Below the pieces are notes generated by a model, which saw only the letters and a list, made by a program, of their open reading frames with translations, was not told the origin of the DNA and searched no databases. From Strix aluco (Eukaryota; Chordata; Aves; Strigiformes; Strigidae), in NCBI RefSeq assembly GCF_031877795.1, contig NC_133932.1, forward strand, positions 91,169,994 to 91,233,993: a stretch of 64,000 nucleotides of DNA, read 5' to 3'. Positions 34,282 to 47,057 of this stretch are shown here, piece by piece; positions within the stretch are counted from its first letter, which is position 1; each line of letters begins with the position of its first letter. The position numbers and the translations under genes were made by a program.

Positions 34282-37200
34282 TATTAGGACTCCATGCTAT
34301 AGCTCAGTAGAAGTAAAAGGGATGTGAGGAGAACTGAAAAGGTAGCAGCAGTTGCAATTTTAAATAAGTTAAAGCTACATATTTGCCCTAACATTCTTGT
34401 AGGAAGAGCTTCATGGTAACAATATCCCAATGTAAGTCATTTATCACTTAGAGTATTTTTAATCTTGTTTAAGGTCTTTTGTGTATTAGAGTCTTGCTGG
34501 AGCAGTGGGTAGGTGTCTAGTGGCAATTAGTCCCCAGTTTGGGGATATTACTCCTAAAATCCTAGCTTTCCTTTTCTGCAACCTGTCGTCTACTTTTGTT
34601 TTTTGTTTTGCTAGCAAATATCATATTCAATCTTCTAATGTATCACAACAGGCAAAAATATGGTCTGCAAGCCAACTGTCATGCGATTGTGCTGCTTTGG
34701 CTGTGATTTTTGGCAGAAGCAATAATTGTTATTTTTCCTAGCCTGCCTGCAACTGTACAAAGATGAAGGGAGGGTCAAGCAACTGCTTCACGGAGGTATT
34801 TTTCATTAAGTACTTCACAGAGCAAGTGTTCCTTTGTCAGAGATATTCTAAAACCCAGGAATACTCACCAGTGTTAGCAAAAGGCATTTTTTCTGAAGAG
34901 CTCTGTAGATTTTGTTGCCAAGTTACAGTGAAAGGATCTAGATAAGTGTATTTATTTCTTCAGAAGTGTACATTCTTGGATTTTATTCTATTTATGTTTG
35001 TGAATTGTAAGGTAAAATTTTGGGTCAGTATGTGCACATATATTTCATAATGCTTGCTAATACTTAGTTTTGCGCGGCACTTAGTTTATGTGTATTTGAT
35101 ACATATTTGTGTGCCAGGTTTCAGTTCATATATGTGTATTTTGTCCCCTGTCAACTGTACTATGCAAGTCCTTTTGGAAACTTGATAGGTATTATTGTGG
35201 GTGATATGAAAATGAAGCATTAAAAGCTTTTGGTACTATTGTTTGTAAGCAGACCATTTGTTTATCAAGACAAGAACAGATTTTTAAGTGGTATTTGTTT
35301 TCTTTCTTTATTCTTGGAGTCTACTGACACTGTCCCCGTGGTTGAAGGTGTGTTGGATATTTCAGTAGTAGGAGGAATGATTAGCTGTGGCCACTTAGTC
35401 ATCAAAGGGAGGTATCTACAAAGGCAAAAAGTAACGCAAGGAAAGCCTTAGGGAAGTTCAGTTGTAGGGCAACCTCTAAACATGATGAAACATTTCCTGG
35501 GTCCAATTGACTTGAACCACTATTGTGAAAGTAGTTTTGTGTTGGAGAGAGTTAGATGGAGTAACCCACAAGCGAGCTACGGACAGAATCAGGAGTAAAG
35601 TGGTATAGATTGGACCTAGTGCTTGAGACGTTTTCTGAGCATCTCTCATTTTACAGTTACAGATGTAATCTTAAAGTACCTACCCTTAAGTGACACAATT
35701 TGTATGCCAACTTTGTAGAAAGTATACAGTGTTTTGATTATGCGTGTTGTTTACTTTGAGTTGCTTTATGGGCGCGTTGTAAGGCAGTTTCTCATTGTAG
35801 ATGCTCAGGATTCTTGGCAGCTGAAGTAAGCATAGTGCAGAGATCACACTAAGGTTGGAGAAATCAAAGGGGATTTTCACTGGAAACACTTATTGCTTAG
35901 CTAAATGTGGGACTTTTGTACATGGAGGCTCTTAAGAGAAGTGGTTGCTTTCAAGAAAAAGTATTTCTCCAGTTTGTAGAAGTAAGGCTGCTGAAGACTG
36001 TAGCTTCTGTGAATGCGGAGAGGTACTAAAATAGGGAGTATGCAAGACAAGCAGCGACTCTGATATGTTTTACAACAATATTCAGTATGTGCATTTTGTC
36101 ACTGGTACCTCTTCATCTTGCCAGTGTCCAAACTCCACATATTTTTCTTGCTATTTAGTTCTTTAGTCATAAAATCTCTTCTCCATCTATTGATTAGCCC
36201 ATTAAAGCTCTGCACACTTCCTTGGTTTTGTTTCTTATCATTGTCATCTCCCTCGTGTGAGCCATTGCTTCTTTGTCCCAAACTTCTGTTGAACTTTCTC
36301 TTTTCTTTGTTTAATCTTTGGCTTTGTTTGCCAGATGCTTTTCAGTGGTTAACAGCAAGTCTGGATGCCCTGTAAAATAAGATAAAAAAGCAACTTATTT
36401 CTTGCATTAAGGGAGAAAATGCAGTCCCGCAATTTTGAGATCTCTTCACATCTTCTGATCAGCCTTGATAACCATTTTTTCTTCAGCATTTCTTTTCCTA
36501 TATTTTGAAGCCCTTATAGTTAAACTTCTGTAGCAATGAGACAGTGAATAGTACGTTTCTTGCCTACAGGCGCACTGGTATTAATCAGCTGTGGTTCTCC
36601 ATTATTGTATTTGATATTAACATGCCTTGAAGCTAGATTACAAATTAACAGCTGTTTTGGAGCACTTTGGGAAATGGAGTAAATGGTATGGGAGTTAGTA
36701 GGGTCCAACAGAGGCTGTGATTGCTCTAATGTCTCTCCGTAATGGCTCTGTTATTCATCTGTGTGATCACATGTCAGGTAGTTCATCTGCTTACAGAAGA
36801 TAAGGAAGAAACCTCAAAATGCACATTGTTGTAGTTCATCAGAAGAGTTTTCTCTCTTCTGAAAGAGAGAAGACAGTTCACCTTGGTTTTCTGCATGGCT
36901 GAAAACTGGTGCAGATCCGATAGAAAAGTAGCTCTGCTATCAGTGATGAATGCAACAATAGAGAAAGAACAGGCTAGAAAGTAGGTATTTCACAAGTATG
37001 ATGAAATGCCCCTTTAGACTAGTTGGAAAAACTGGCTGAGGCAATTTCAGAGTTTAGGAATTACCTTGGAGAATTCACAGAAGATATATAAGGTTCTAAA
37101 AGACTAGTATAAAACAAATTGGTAAACAGTATCTGACTAAAAAATGGATAAAGACTCAAGGTACTCTAGTATGGTTTCTGTTGACTAAATTTTTAAAAGT

Positions 37201-37639
37201 ACTACAAAAATTACATGTTATATAAATGAAGATGATAAATTAGACACAAAATGGATTTATGATAGGCCTTGTCTGGGAAATTTAGTACTTAGTGTTATTA
37301 AGAGTTGTCTAAAACTCATTTTTCAAAAATTATGGAAAATAGTTAGCACTTCACAAAAAAAAAATCTTAAGTGCTAAGCTTGTTCTAAAATCAGATAATG
37401 ATTAAGTTTGGATCCAGCGCCACATAGTCTGTACGTCAGCTCAGACCTTGCTCTGAACTGAACCAAACGTTAGAATATCTTGTTATAGCAGATCAGCTAG
37501 GAGCATACCAGAGCTCTATTTCTAGCCTTGAGCCTGCACCAAGAAGCATGGGCTGATCTTCAAGCAGATGCAAGTGAGCAAAGCTGATGTTGCTCCTGTT
37601 GTCTCATTGGCTGGACTCTAGCCTTCCTCAGGTGGAATT

Positions 37640-37970
37640 TTTGGGTGTGTTGCCTTTCACCTGTCAATTTGGCTACCCCTGTTCTAGACAGAACTGTTGT
37701 ATGGTGGATTTAAAGCTACACAGAAGACCACCCTGGAGAGGTGCTGGGGAACAGCTAGCTGTCAGGGGGGAAGGAAGCCTACGAGAAGAGGTGGTGATTC
37801 ATGTTCTGCATCTGGATCTGTCCTAGGTCCTGAACGGTTCTGGCTCATCGTTGACAACTTCAGTGTTGGAATTGAGATTGTAGATGGAAAAGTTCATAGA
37901 GGATGCAGAACTGGGAAAGATTACAGATATACTGAACATAATAACCTCAGCAGATATTTAGCTTAAAAAA
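37640..37970 (+). mobile_element. probable degenerate CR1-like RT relic (sense)
   Basis: Near 37800-37880 the translation runs GSVLGP then a phenylalanine-rich stretch and NFSVGIE, which follows the spacing of [21 protein letters not shown] in CR1 reverse transcriptase with many changes. A run of 13 A ends it at about 37976. The match is weak, so this is an old copy at best. Confidence 0.35.
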
Positions 37971-39250
37971 AAAAAAAGCCCAAGCAAATGTAAATGTAAG
38001 CACAAATGTAAAAACAACAGTGAATAAAAGGTGAGGTATAATTCCTTGTGACAGGTTCTACACATTGTATAGAATTATAAAGTGAATGTGATTCAGCAGC
38101 GTCATGCTGTTGGAGTGTTTCAGATTTTTTTTTTTCAAAATGCGTGAGAGATTCTTTTGTGTAGGAAACCTGAAGTAATTCTTGACCTTTTCTTTGCACT
38201 TCAGGATTGTGGGACTTATTTTGTCTCTTTTTATCTCTGTTTTCTTTTTTTCCTCTCAACAAGAAGGACTAGTTATTAGTATGAGAGAATATTGAAATTA
38301 GATGTCAGTGATGTAAACGATTAGTGGTTTAGGCTGAAAGAACTGAGACTGCTTCATTGACAGAAGACTCTTATTTCCCCTCATGCTTGAAATAAAGTCA
38401 AGCTAACCATGGAAAAAGGGGAAAATAAACTGATTTTTCTACAATAAAGATGTAAAAAAATAGCATTTAACTGCCATAAAGGTGGTTTAGAAAAGACCTC
38501 ACAAAGACCTTTTTAGTAGGATTACTTAGGACATGGTGGAAGTGTGATCTCTGTCAGTGTTTAATATCTCCACAGGGAAAACACCTGTCAGGAATAAAGT
38601 GGAATTTGACTAGTCCTGTGCAGGACCAGGGAATGGAAAGACTGACCTTTCAGGGTCCTTTCCAGGCACTGTTTTTAATTATTCTAGAGTACCTTTAAAT
38701 TGTCAAATTACATTCTAGATTGCCTGGGGACATGCACAAGTTTTCTGTACCGCTGAAGTCTGGAAAAGTCCTGTTAAAGATCCTGTACACAGTGTCCACA
38801 TTGATCCATCTGCACAGAGAAACTCTTGATTATTGCATATAAGCATGTTTGTCATGCACTTCTTAGATTACCCATGGGCATTAGTTATAGCCAAGAAAGT
38901 GTGGATCGATTCAAGTGACTGGCTTGTCTTAATACAGGCATATATTTTAAGTATGGTAGAGTGGTTTTCATCCCTTGTTCTTGTTAGGTTTGTGTAGTAT
39001 TGTAGGTTTGATTATGCTGACTAATTCCCATAGAAGTCTGCTTTTATGCCTGAATTTGCTGTATGTTTGCTGATCCAGATGGTGAACAGATGAAAAGCTC
39101 AGTATGTCTATACTTGGAAGTGTAATCAGAAACGTGGCATGACACCAGGAAAAATGCTAAACTCTGAGAAAAAAATGTACTCTTTTCACAATGTACAAGC
39201 ACATTTATTGTACAGTCAAATTTTATTTTAGTATGTAAACCAACTGAGGG

Positions 39251-41450
39251 TCACAGAATAGTTGAGATTAGAAGGGACCTCTGGAGACTGTCTAGTTCAA
39301 CCTTCCTGCTCCAGTGGGATTTTTAATATCTTCAAAGACGGAGAATCTGTAGTCTCTTGGGGTAACCTGTTCCGGTGTTTGACCACACCTACAGTTCTTA
39401 TGTTTAATGGAACTTCCTGTATTTCACTTTTTTCCCCATTGTCTCTTGGCCTATCACTGGATATTGCTCAGAAGAGTCTGGTTCCATCATCTTTACTCTC
39501 TCCCATCAAGTGTATAGCCACATTGAGAAAACTCCGCCCCCCAAGTTTTCTCTTTTCCCAGCTAAAGAGTGTCTCTGCTTGCTTGGTTTCTCCTCATATG
39601 ACAGGTGCTCCAGTCCCTTAAGCATCTTAGTGGCCCTTCTCAGGACTTACTCGAGTAAGTTGGTCTCTCTTGTACTGGAGAGCCCAAAACTGGTTGCAGT
39701 ACTCCGGATGTGATGTTATCAGTGCTGCATAGAGTGTAAGAGCCAACTTCCTCAGCCTGCTGGCAACACTTTTCCTAACCCAGCCCAGGAGGCTGTGTGC
39801 CGCCTTTGCTTCAGAGACGGTGTTACTGGCTCATGTTCTATATCTCCACCATGAGTACCCATAGGTCTTTCTGTAAAGCTACTTCCCAGACAGTTGGCTG
39901 ACAGTGTGTACAGGTGCCTGGGATTGTTCCTCCCCAGGTTGCAGGACTTTGCATTTCCCTTTGTTAAACTTGATGAGATTACTGGTGGCCCATTTCTTCA
40001 GTCTGTTGAAGCCCCTCTGAATAGCAGCACAGCCCTCTGGTTTATCAACCACTCCTCCCAGTTTTGTACTATCTGCAAACTAGCTTGAAGGTGTACTCTG
40101 TCCCATCATTCACAACCCTTTGACCCTAGAAATTTGGCCTATTTTCAGTCTTATGTTTATCTAGCTTGTACTTCATCAGTTTGTGTATGGGGATGCTGTG
40201 ACTGACAGTGTCAAAAGCCTTACTAAAGTTGAAATAAGCAAAATCCCCTGCTCTCTAGTCACGCACTAAGTCAGCCATCTCATTGCAGAAGGCTACCAGA
40301 TTGGTCAAGCATGATTTCTTCTTCATAAATCCAAAGTGACTGTTTGCTATCACCATCTTGTCCTTTGTCTGTTTGGATCCCCTGATCTTCCATCTTGCCC
40401 TTGAAGATACAAGTGATGTTTGTTTTCTTCCAGTTCTTGGGAACTTAAGCTAATCGGTGTGACCTTTCAAAGACTGAGAGTGGCCTTGCAGTGTCACTGG
40501 CCACCTCTCTCATCACTTGTGGGTGCATTCTGTCACATCACCTTGACTTACTTAAATATTCCCTGACCTGAACTTCCTTCACCGAGGGTAAGACATCATT
40601 ACTCAGACTTTCCCTCTGGTTTCAGGGACATGGCATTGCTGAAGGCTAGTTTTACTGGTAAACATGTAGGTGACAAGTCCCTTGGTGGGCTTTGACTTTT
40701 ATAACCCCATCCCTAACCACTCAGACAGTGTCCCTGTATTTCTCCTAGGTGACATGATCCTGCTTCCACCTCTTATGTTTCCTTTTTATGCTTGAGCTTT
40801 GTCAGGAGCTCCTTGTTCATCCATGTAGGGCTCCTGTCTCCTTTGTTTGACTTCCTGCATGTGTGAACAGACCATTCGTGAGCTTGGAAGTGATCTTGGA
40901 AAATCATCCGGCTCTTCTGCACCCGTTTCTCTCCAGGGGACTGTATCCCATGAGACTCTTCTAAGTAGGTTGCTGAACAGGCCAAAGTCTGTTCTTCTGA
41001 AGGCTAGGGTTGTGATCCTGCGTTTGCTTTGCTCTCTGCTTTCAGGTTCCTGAACTTCACCTGCATTGTCACTGCATCCATGACTGCCCCCAACCTTCAT
41101 GCACCTGTCTGGTTCTTCCTTGATTAAGTGTCAAGTCCAGAAAAGTGCCTTCCTTCATTGACTCCTCAATCTACTCTGTCATGGAATTATCAGCCATGCA
41201 CTCCAGAAACCTCCTGCATTGCTTATGCCCTGCTGTGTTCCTTTCCAGCAGATATTGGGATAGTTAACATCCCCCATAAGGACCAGGGCCTGTGAATGTA
41301 AGCTTTCTTGCAGGCCTCATCTGCTTCCTGATCAGACTGGGTGTAGCAGACACCCCAAACAATATTGGTCATACTGATCTGCTCTCTAATCCCATAAACT
41401 CTCAATTGGCTCACCATCAACGGCTTCATATTCTGTCTGAATTGCAACAA
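39251..41450 (-). mobile_element. CR1 LINE fragment, about 2.2 kb, antisense
   Basis: It begins with the CR1 3' end (TCACAGAATAGTTGAGATTA) and reads back through the 3' region, reverse transcriptase (about 39900-40560), the pre-RT linker with WMNKELLTKLKHKKE near 40780-40830, and the C-terminal side of the endonuclease region with a GCSDNAGEV-type motif near 41070 (GCSDHEMVE in active elements). More of ORF2 survives than in the copy at 32514-34281, but stops and frameshifts are frequent. The 5' edge is estimated to within 50 bases. Confidence 0.82.
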
Positions 41451-43386
41451 GGACAATACAGTTGGTATTTTGCAACAACTATGATAAAAGTTCTGGTGAA
41501 GTTTGGATGTGGGAAGGTAGAGCAAAACCATCAAACTAAATGGTAGAAAGTGAAAATTATTGTGTGTGTGACTTTCTTTGTAGTATAATTTATACCACCT
41601 GGAGACTAAAAGAAGGGAGTAATGAAGTCATTGCATTTTCTGGGCAGTCATTCCATGTTGGTACAACTTTGTTTACTCAAAATAGTCTTTTTTTCCCTAT
41701 CTGCCTTTTGCAAGTAAGTCTGTAATACTTCAGTTCTCCAGTGGGGACTTAGGAGTAGTGGTGCTTCTGTGTGCTATTGGGTGATGGTAAAGAAAAGTAT
41801 TTGAAAAATTGTGGCAGCCAGATGTTGTAATATGCTTATTCAAAAAGAAAATCACAAAGACATACAGCCTTCTGCAAGCCAGATACTCCCCTGACGGTTT
41901 GTTGGGCAGAAGTTAAGATAGATAATATGGGGCACTGTGGGGGATGTCTAACTGCTTTGGACCAGTTAGTCTTCTTGTAGTCCCACTGCCTTTGTGATGA
42001 ACGTGATTTTCCATCATCTAGTGACAAACTCTGGATAATGTGTTTTGTAATTTGTAGACCCTTTAAGCAGTTATATACCTGTACAAAGAAAGCTGCCAAA
42101 TGGCGCTAGTTAGTATGTGATTCCTGCACATAAAAATGAGTACTGCTGATCTTGCACTGTTAGTATGGGGCAGCTGGGGAAACCAGTGGAGGAAATGTCA
42201 GTTCATTACTTTTCAACCAGTGTCCACATGTCAATACTTGCATTTCACTTCCCTTGAGTAAAGTATGTTGGTAGATTTAGAGCTTTTTAAGGAACTTGGT
42301 GCTGTGATGAGAGACCCTGAGACATGATGGTGACTACATGATCACATAAGTGGTAATAGCTTGCAGTTGCGGGCTACTTGACAGCTTCAGCTTGGGATTT
42401 GACTTTGGGCTGTTCAGAAGCAAATACTTGCTGCTGCTTGTCCAACCAGATTGACAGCCAGCAGCAGTAATTCACCAAATGGAGGGAACAAATGAATTAT
42501 TTGATATCACAAATCTGACTATTTCATTTCAGTGTTACTGGGTGGTTGCTGCCTCTTAAGAGCACTTCCACTGGGCCTTGAATGCTGAAGCTAATTGTGC
42601 AGAGTAAGCACCTATGGAAACAAAATAATACAGTATATTTGTCATTTGTCTGAATACAGTATGTCTTTGATAGACCTCTCCTGTCAAAATTAGAATTCTT
42701 CCTGAAGATGCTTAGCCATTGAACCAGAGCAAGCAAGTTTAGACAAATACACTGAGTCAAAGTCAGTTGGAAGTTTAAAAAATTTTAGCATGTGTTAGCA
42801 CATGGCTTGCTAAATTCACTGATTTTTCAAAAGTGTACTCAAAGATCTAATTAACAGTATAATGCCTGGGTCTAATGCTGTACTAGCTACCGTGGCCTTT
42901 GGTAACACATTTCAGGTAGAAGCAAAGGTTTTAGGTGAGACAGAAGTTGAATAACACTTTTGTTGTTCCTATTCTGCCTCAGCAGCAGAGACAGATAATA
43001 TTTTTTCCACTCTTCAGTGACACCTTTAGTGTAACATACAGCCTAGAAGAGCTTATGCAGGTGTGACACTATTAACATAGGTTAACATTATGTTAACCCA
43101 TATTGAGTAACTCCATAAGGAGATTGAGTGGGGGGGCACTCAAGACCTAAAGCTTCCTTTTCAAATTTAAGCAATTCAGCACTATTGTGACTTTGAGGGA
43201 AGATGCTTTGTTTGCATTTTCTAAGTTCTTTTAAAGAGAGTAAGAGCAATGGTGTTGAGACAACTGAAGAGCATCCCCCTAATAGTGCAGCAAATATTGC
43301 AAGTATTGGCTAATGCTACTTGTGGTTTGAAAACAAATAAACTAAGCATGCTTTTACTTCCTTCTACTACGGGTGCCACAAAGCTT

Positions 43387-43410
43387 AATCATGTAATCAT
43401 GCAATCATGT
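43387..43410. repeat. three tandem 8-mers (AATCATGT/AATCATGC)
   Basis: AATCATGT, AATCATGC and AATCATGT follow one another without spacing. This is a minor tandem repeat in intron 1 with no clear role. Confidence 0.7.
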
Positions 43411-46401
43411 AATTTAGCAGCTGTTTTACCTATTTTAAATTGTCCAGCAATTGATTGTTGTGCAGCTTCCCCTTTTTTTCCCCTTTAGTTTGAGACAATT
43501 GTTCCATATTCCAGGGTTGAACGTTTTAGGTATTGGTTTTCATTCTCAACAGATTTTTCTGTGAAGGCTGTAATAGCACCATTCACTCTTTCTTTGGATC
43601 CATTTGCCAAAAGTATTTTCTTGTCAAGGTATCTTCGTGTTCTGCACTCATTTGACTTGTGCTTCCTTTGTGGTCCAATTCAAAACTGCTAACTTAGTCT
43701 CAGATGATACAATGGCTTGAAGCAGTTTGTAGGAAACCTGACTAAGATTTGCTGGTCATCAGTGTTCGGTTTCAACAACAGAGCTAAAAGTTAAAGGCTA
43801 AAGGCCTTCTGCCACTGGAAGCAGATTGCCAGCATAGAGTTTCAAGACCTTTACAAATGACAGTTTACAGCAATTTACAATTGTTAACCAAAACCGTAAT
43901 TAATAATTTAGCTAAAAATCCAACTGAGCCATATAGGGTCGTCTTAATCTTCAGGCAGTGGAAGAGTCAGGTTTATAATTAACACATGTGGTTTCCAATG
44001 GGAAATTACTCATTATCTGCTTAATGTTGTTTTTCATGAACATACTTGCCCATATTTTATCTTTTCTATCTGAATATTAAAACCTTCTGGCATAATAGTA
44101 TATAACAGTAGAACTGTGGACAATCATATATATCTTTATATGCCGATACATTATAAACATATTAGTATTATGCATAGTAATGATAGGTTGCTCAGAACTG
44201 TTTATAAAATTAGTGCTGGTGACTTTTTTTTATTTTTTAATTAATCATTTACTAGTTCTGAAGTTTCATTTGGATACAGGGGGAGAGTATACTTCCAAAC
44301 AAAAATGCTGGGTTTTCATAATCTTGCAGTTTTGTTTTAAGAAACAATAGGGAGATAAATGTGGATTCTCAACATGGCATTTCTATACCCAGGTTGTTTC
44401 CATGTAAAAAATTGTTCAAGCCTAAACCTTGCTGAAGATATTAACTGCTACAGTGGAGTGACTAGGAAGAGTTTATACTTGCAGCATCTTTAATGTTTGA
44501 TGTATAAATGAGGTAGATCATAGCACCACAACTTGGAATCCAGAAGAGGAAGTAAGCCTGTTGCTGATCTTTCCTTCTTGCTAATTGGAGAAAACATTGT
44601 CTAGTTATCATTGACAAATGAAGTTAGTCTACAAAATGGTGGGGGTTTTGCCACTTTGGAAATGAGCCCAGTCTTAGTGGGAGGAAAAAAAAAAAGACGT
44701 ATTGTGGGGGTTTCTAGACGTATGTGTATACATAGAGAAATACATAAAAAAATATGGGGACTGTCCTGTGAAATATTTACAAGATGAGAGAGTGCTTGTA
44801 ATGTTTGCAGACTAAAACAAATTTGGAGAGTTAGCAAGGATTTTGGCAGGTAGGATTAAATTTGAAATGTCTTGGCAACTTGAGTTAGTGTCCTTTCTTA
44901 AAAAAAAAAGCAATGCTTATCAAGTTGTCTCTGGTAAGTGCAAATTGTACTGTGTTTAAAAGGCATAATGAACAACACAACTAGTTAAGAGTATTGGAGG
45001 CTCAGTTGGAAGTTTGCAGGAAAATGTCAAGTTGCTCTGGGTTACTCTGCTGTGCCGTATTGCTGTGAAGCTGCCAAATAATACCTGGAATACAGTTAAA
45101 AGTGTGACCGTGGAGGTGTATGAGGCGATTCTTCTTCCTCTTCTCAACAGCAAATAAGAAGTACTGTTTTCGGTTTTGGTCAATGCAGTTTGCTTGTGTT
45201 ATGGACTGAGAGCCCAGAAGTTGTCCAAAATAAATCGGGACTTTTACACTTAGGGTGAAAGTTTCATAAAAGGTTATTTGGTCCAGAGAAGAATGGAAGG
45301 GACTGCACTGTTCTTCATGTTTGACAGCAGAATAAGAATTAAGTGCATTAAACTCAGGAAGAAAAACTTTGTCTAATATAAGAATAACTAAATCGTGAAA
45401 CAGACTATGGAGTTTGATTATAGAAATTTGGACATTAAAGGTTGTACGAAATTTCTTCCCCCTGCTTCTTAAATAGGTTGTGTGCTGTCATATATTGAAA
45501 CTTTACTGTTGGAGAAACCTTAGGAGGTCATCTAGGTTCTCTTTATAAGCTTTAGTTTACTGGGGAAGCTGGGGGGTTCCCCCTCACTGAATCACTTCTC
45601 TTAACTCTAGGACAATGGTGGTGGTTCCTTATAAAAAAAGTAGTGAGATGACTTGTTTCTGTGGGAAGTGTCTTGATGAGGAATGTACCTCTGTTGATAG
45701 CTGAAGATGGGGAAGGTGATGAAATTTCTAGCAGGCAGCTTTCTTGGGATACTCTGCAGGGGTTCTTTGCTCGAGCTTGTTTTCTGACGGGTGGACATTG
45801 GTCAAACTTTATTTTCCAGCTTTTGACTGTTGGACCATGAGACTTGCATACTGTTGCAGTCTGAATGCTCTACAGGAAAAAGTAGTAAGCAATATGTTTT
45901 TAGTCCCTCAAAATTGTTATTTAAAACAAAGTTGTTTGAATAAAACTGAAAGATTCTCCTGAATCTCAATCTCTTATTATTTGAAAGTGCAACTTCTTAC
46001 TGCCTGTGATTTTCAGATTCCATAGTTTTATTTTTCCAACTAATCTGAACTGTAAACTATTTGAGTAATGTTTAAGTGGCAGAGAGAAATGTTAGTAGCT
46101 GTTACTTAAAGTCCTGTATAGGATGAGCTGTATGCTTTTTTGCAGGGGACTTGTAATCTGAACAGACCAGAGAAATGTAGAGTAGGTTAAAAAACATTAA
46201 TCTCAAACAAAGTAATCTCAGTGATGGTGACAAAACAATTGAGTGTGTGTATGGTGTCTTTTTTTTTTTTTTTTTACTGGTTAGTAAAATGGAGGAGAAA
46301 AAGAGTATGTTAGGAATGAGGTGTGGGCAGAAGAGGGTTAGAGGAGTGTGTGTTAGCTAGAGCCATAATGTAACAGGATGGAAATGAAAAGTCTGTAAGC
46401 T

Positions 46402-46426
46402 GGGGGGGGGCGGGGCGGGGTGGGGG
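46402..46426 (+). repeat. G-quadruplex motif in intron 1
   Basis: The pattern is G9-C-G4-C-G4-T-G5, four G tracts joined by single-base loops on the sense strand. It meets the strictest quadruplex criterion and would also form in the nascent MYCBP2 RNA, 555 bases upstream of exon 2. Confidence 0.8.
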
Positions 46427-46981
46427 AAGTCCAGACAAAATTTTTAAAAGCTGTGTTCAAAAGTTGCAGTCTTCTGCAACTACACTGTAGTCTTCCACTA
46501 GCTGAATTTTCTGCCACATGGTACATTTTTAAAGCTTCCTTTTTGTCTTCTAAGGCTTGAATCTTTATCTTGTAAAGACTTCACAAAACATATATGTTCT
46601 GTACTAACAGGTTGTATTACTGAGAATCATCAGTAATTCTTGCTCCTAGCATTGGTGTGGCACTAATAAACTTGTAATAGAAGCAGTAGGGTAAAACAGT
46701 ATAAAATACAGGGTTTTTTTGTCTGTCCTAGCATATACTCTGCTTAAATTGATGAGAGTAAAGGCCTTTAATTCAGTGGAGCATTAGGGAAGCATCATTT
46801 TAAGTGCTTTATATTCTGATTTATACTCTTAAAATTCTTCCTGTGTTGTCTCCCTTTGCTTAGGAGAAAAAATTTTAGACTTTGGACTTTTTTTTCCTCT
46901 GCTGGTGCTGCTGTTTATCGTGGGGTATGGAAGGGAGTTCAATCTTTTGTTCTCATGGGGTTTTTTTTTGCTCTTTTTCAG

Positions 46982-47057
46982 AAGTAAGAAACTTTTTAGC
47001 AAGAAAAAATTGAAAAGGAAACAAAAGACTAAGTTGAAAATAAAAACACGCAACAAG
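46982..47057 (+). CDS. MYCBP2: MYCBP2 coding exon 2 (basic segment, residues 97-122)
   Basis: The exon follows a strong acceptor (TTTTTTTTTGCTCTTTTTCAG) and ends AACAAG|GTAAGT. Its first base completes the split Arg codon 97 from exon 1, and 25 full codons follow. The peptide is strongly basic (KKLFSKKKLKRKQKTKLKIK), matching the KKKLKRKQK core I recall in mammalian MYCBP2. It could act as a nuclear localisation or RNA/phospholipid-binding patch; that is inference. At 76 bases it is short and contains an in-frame tract too short to be found as an open frame on its own. Phase and sequence both support the splice choice. Confidence 0.92.

Larger units (their letters stand above)
20358..46981 (+). 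other. MYCBP2: MYCBP2 intron 1 (26.6 kb)
   Basis: The donor is GTAACG and the acceptor is a T-rich tract ending TTTTTCAG. The first 1.2 kb is still CpG island. The rest is AT-rich and carries an antisense ERV LTR and several CR1 fragments listed separately. Stretches 21840-27958, 28557-31044, 34282-37640 and 41451-46401 show no recognised gene or repeat beyond homopolymers and short tandem units. All open frames here lack a flanking splice context that would join MYCBP2. Confidence 0.8.

Noticed and set aside
43249..43488. 79-codon + frame with NATCGL and paired Cys, suggesting a retroviral envelope remnant
   Set aside because: The spacing of motifs does not follow any envelope protein I know and no flanking LTR or pol sequence is present.
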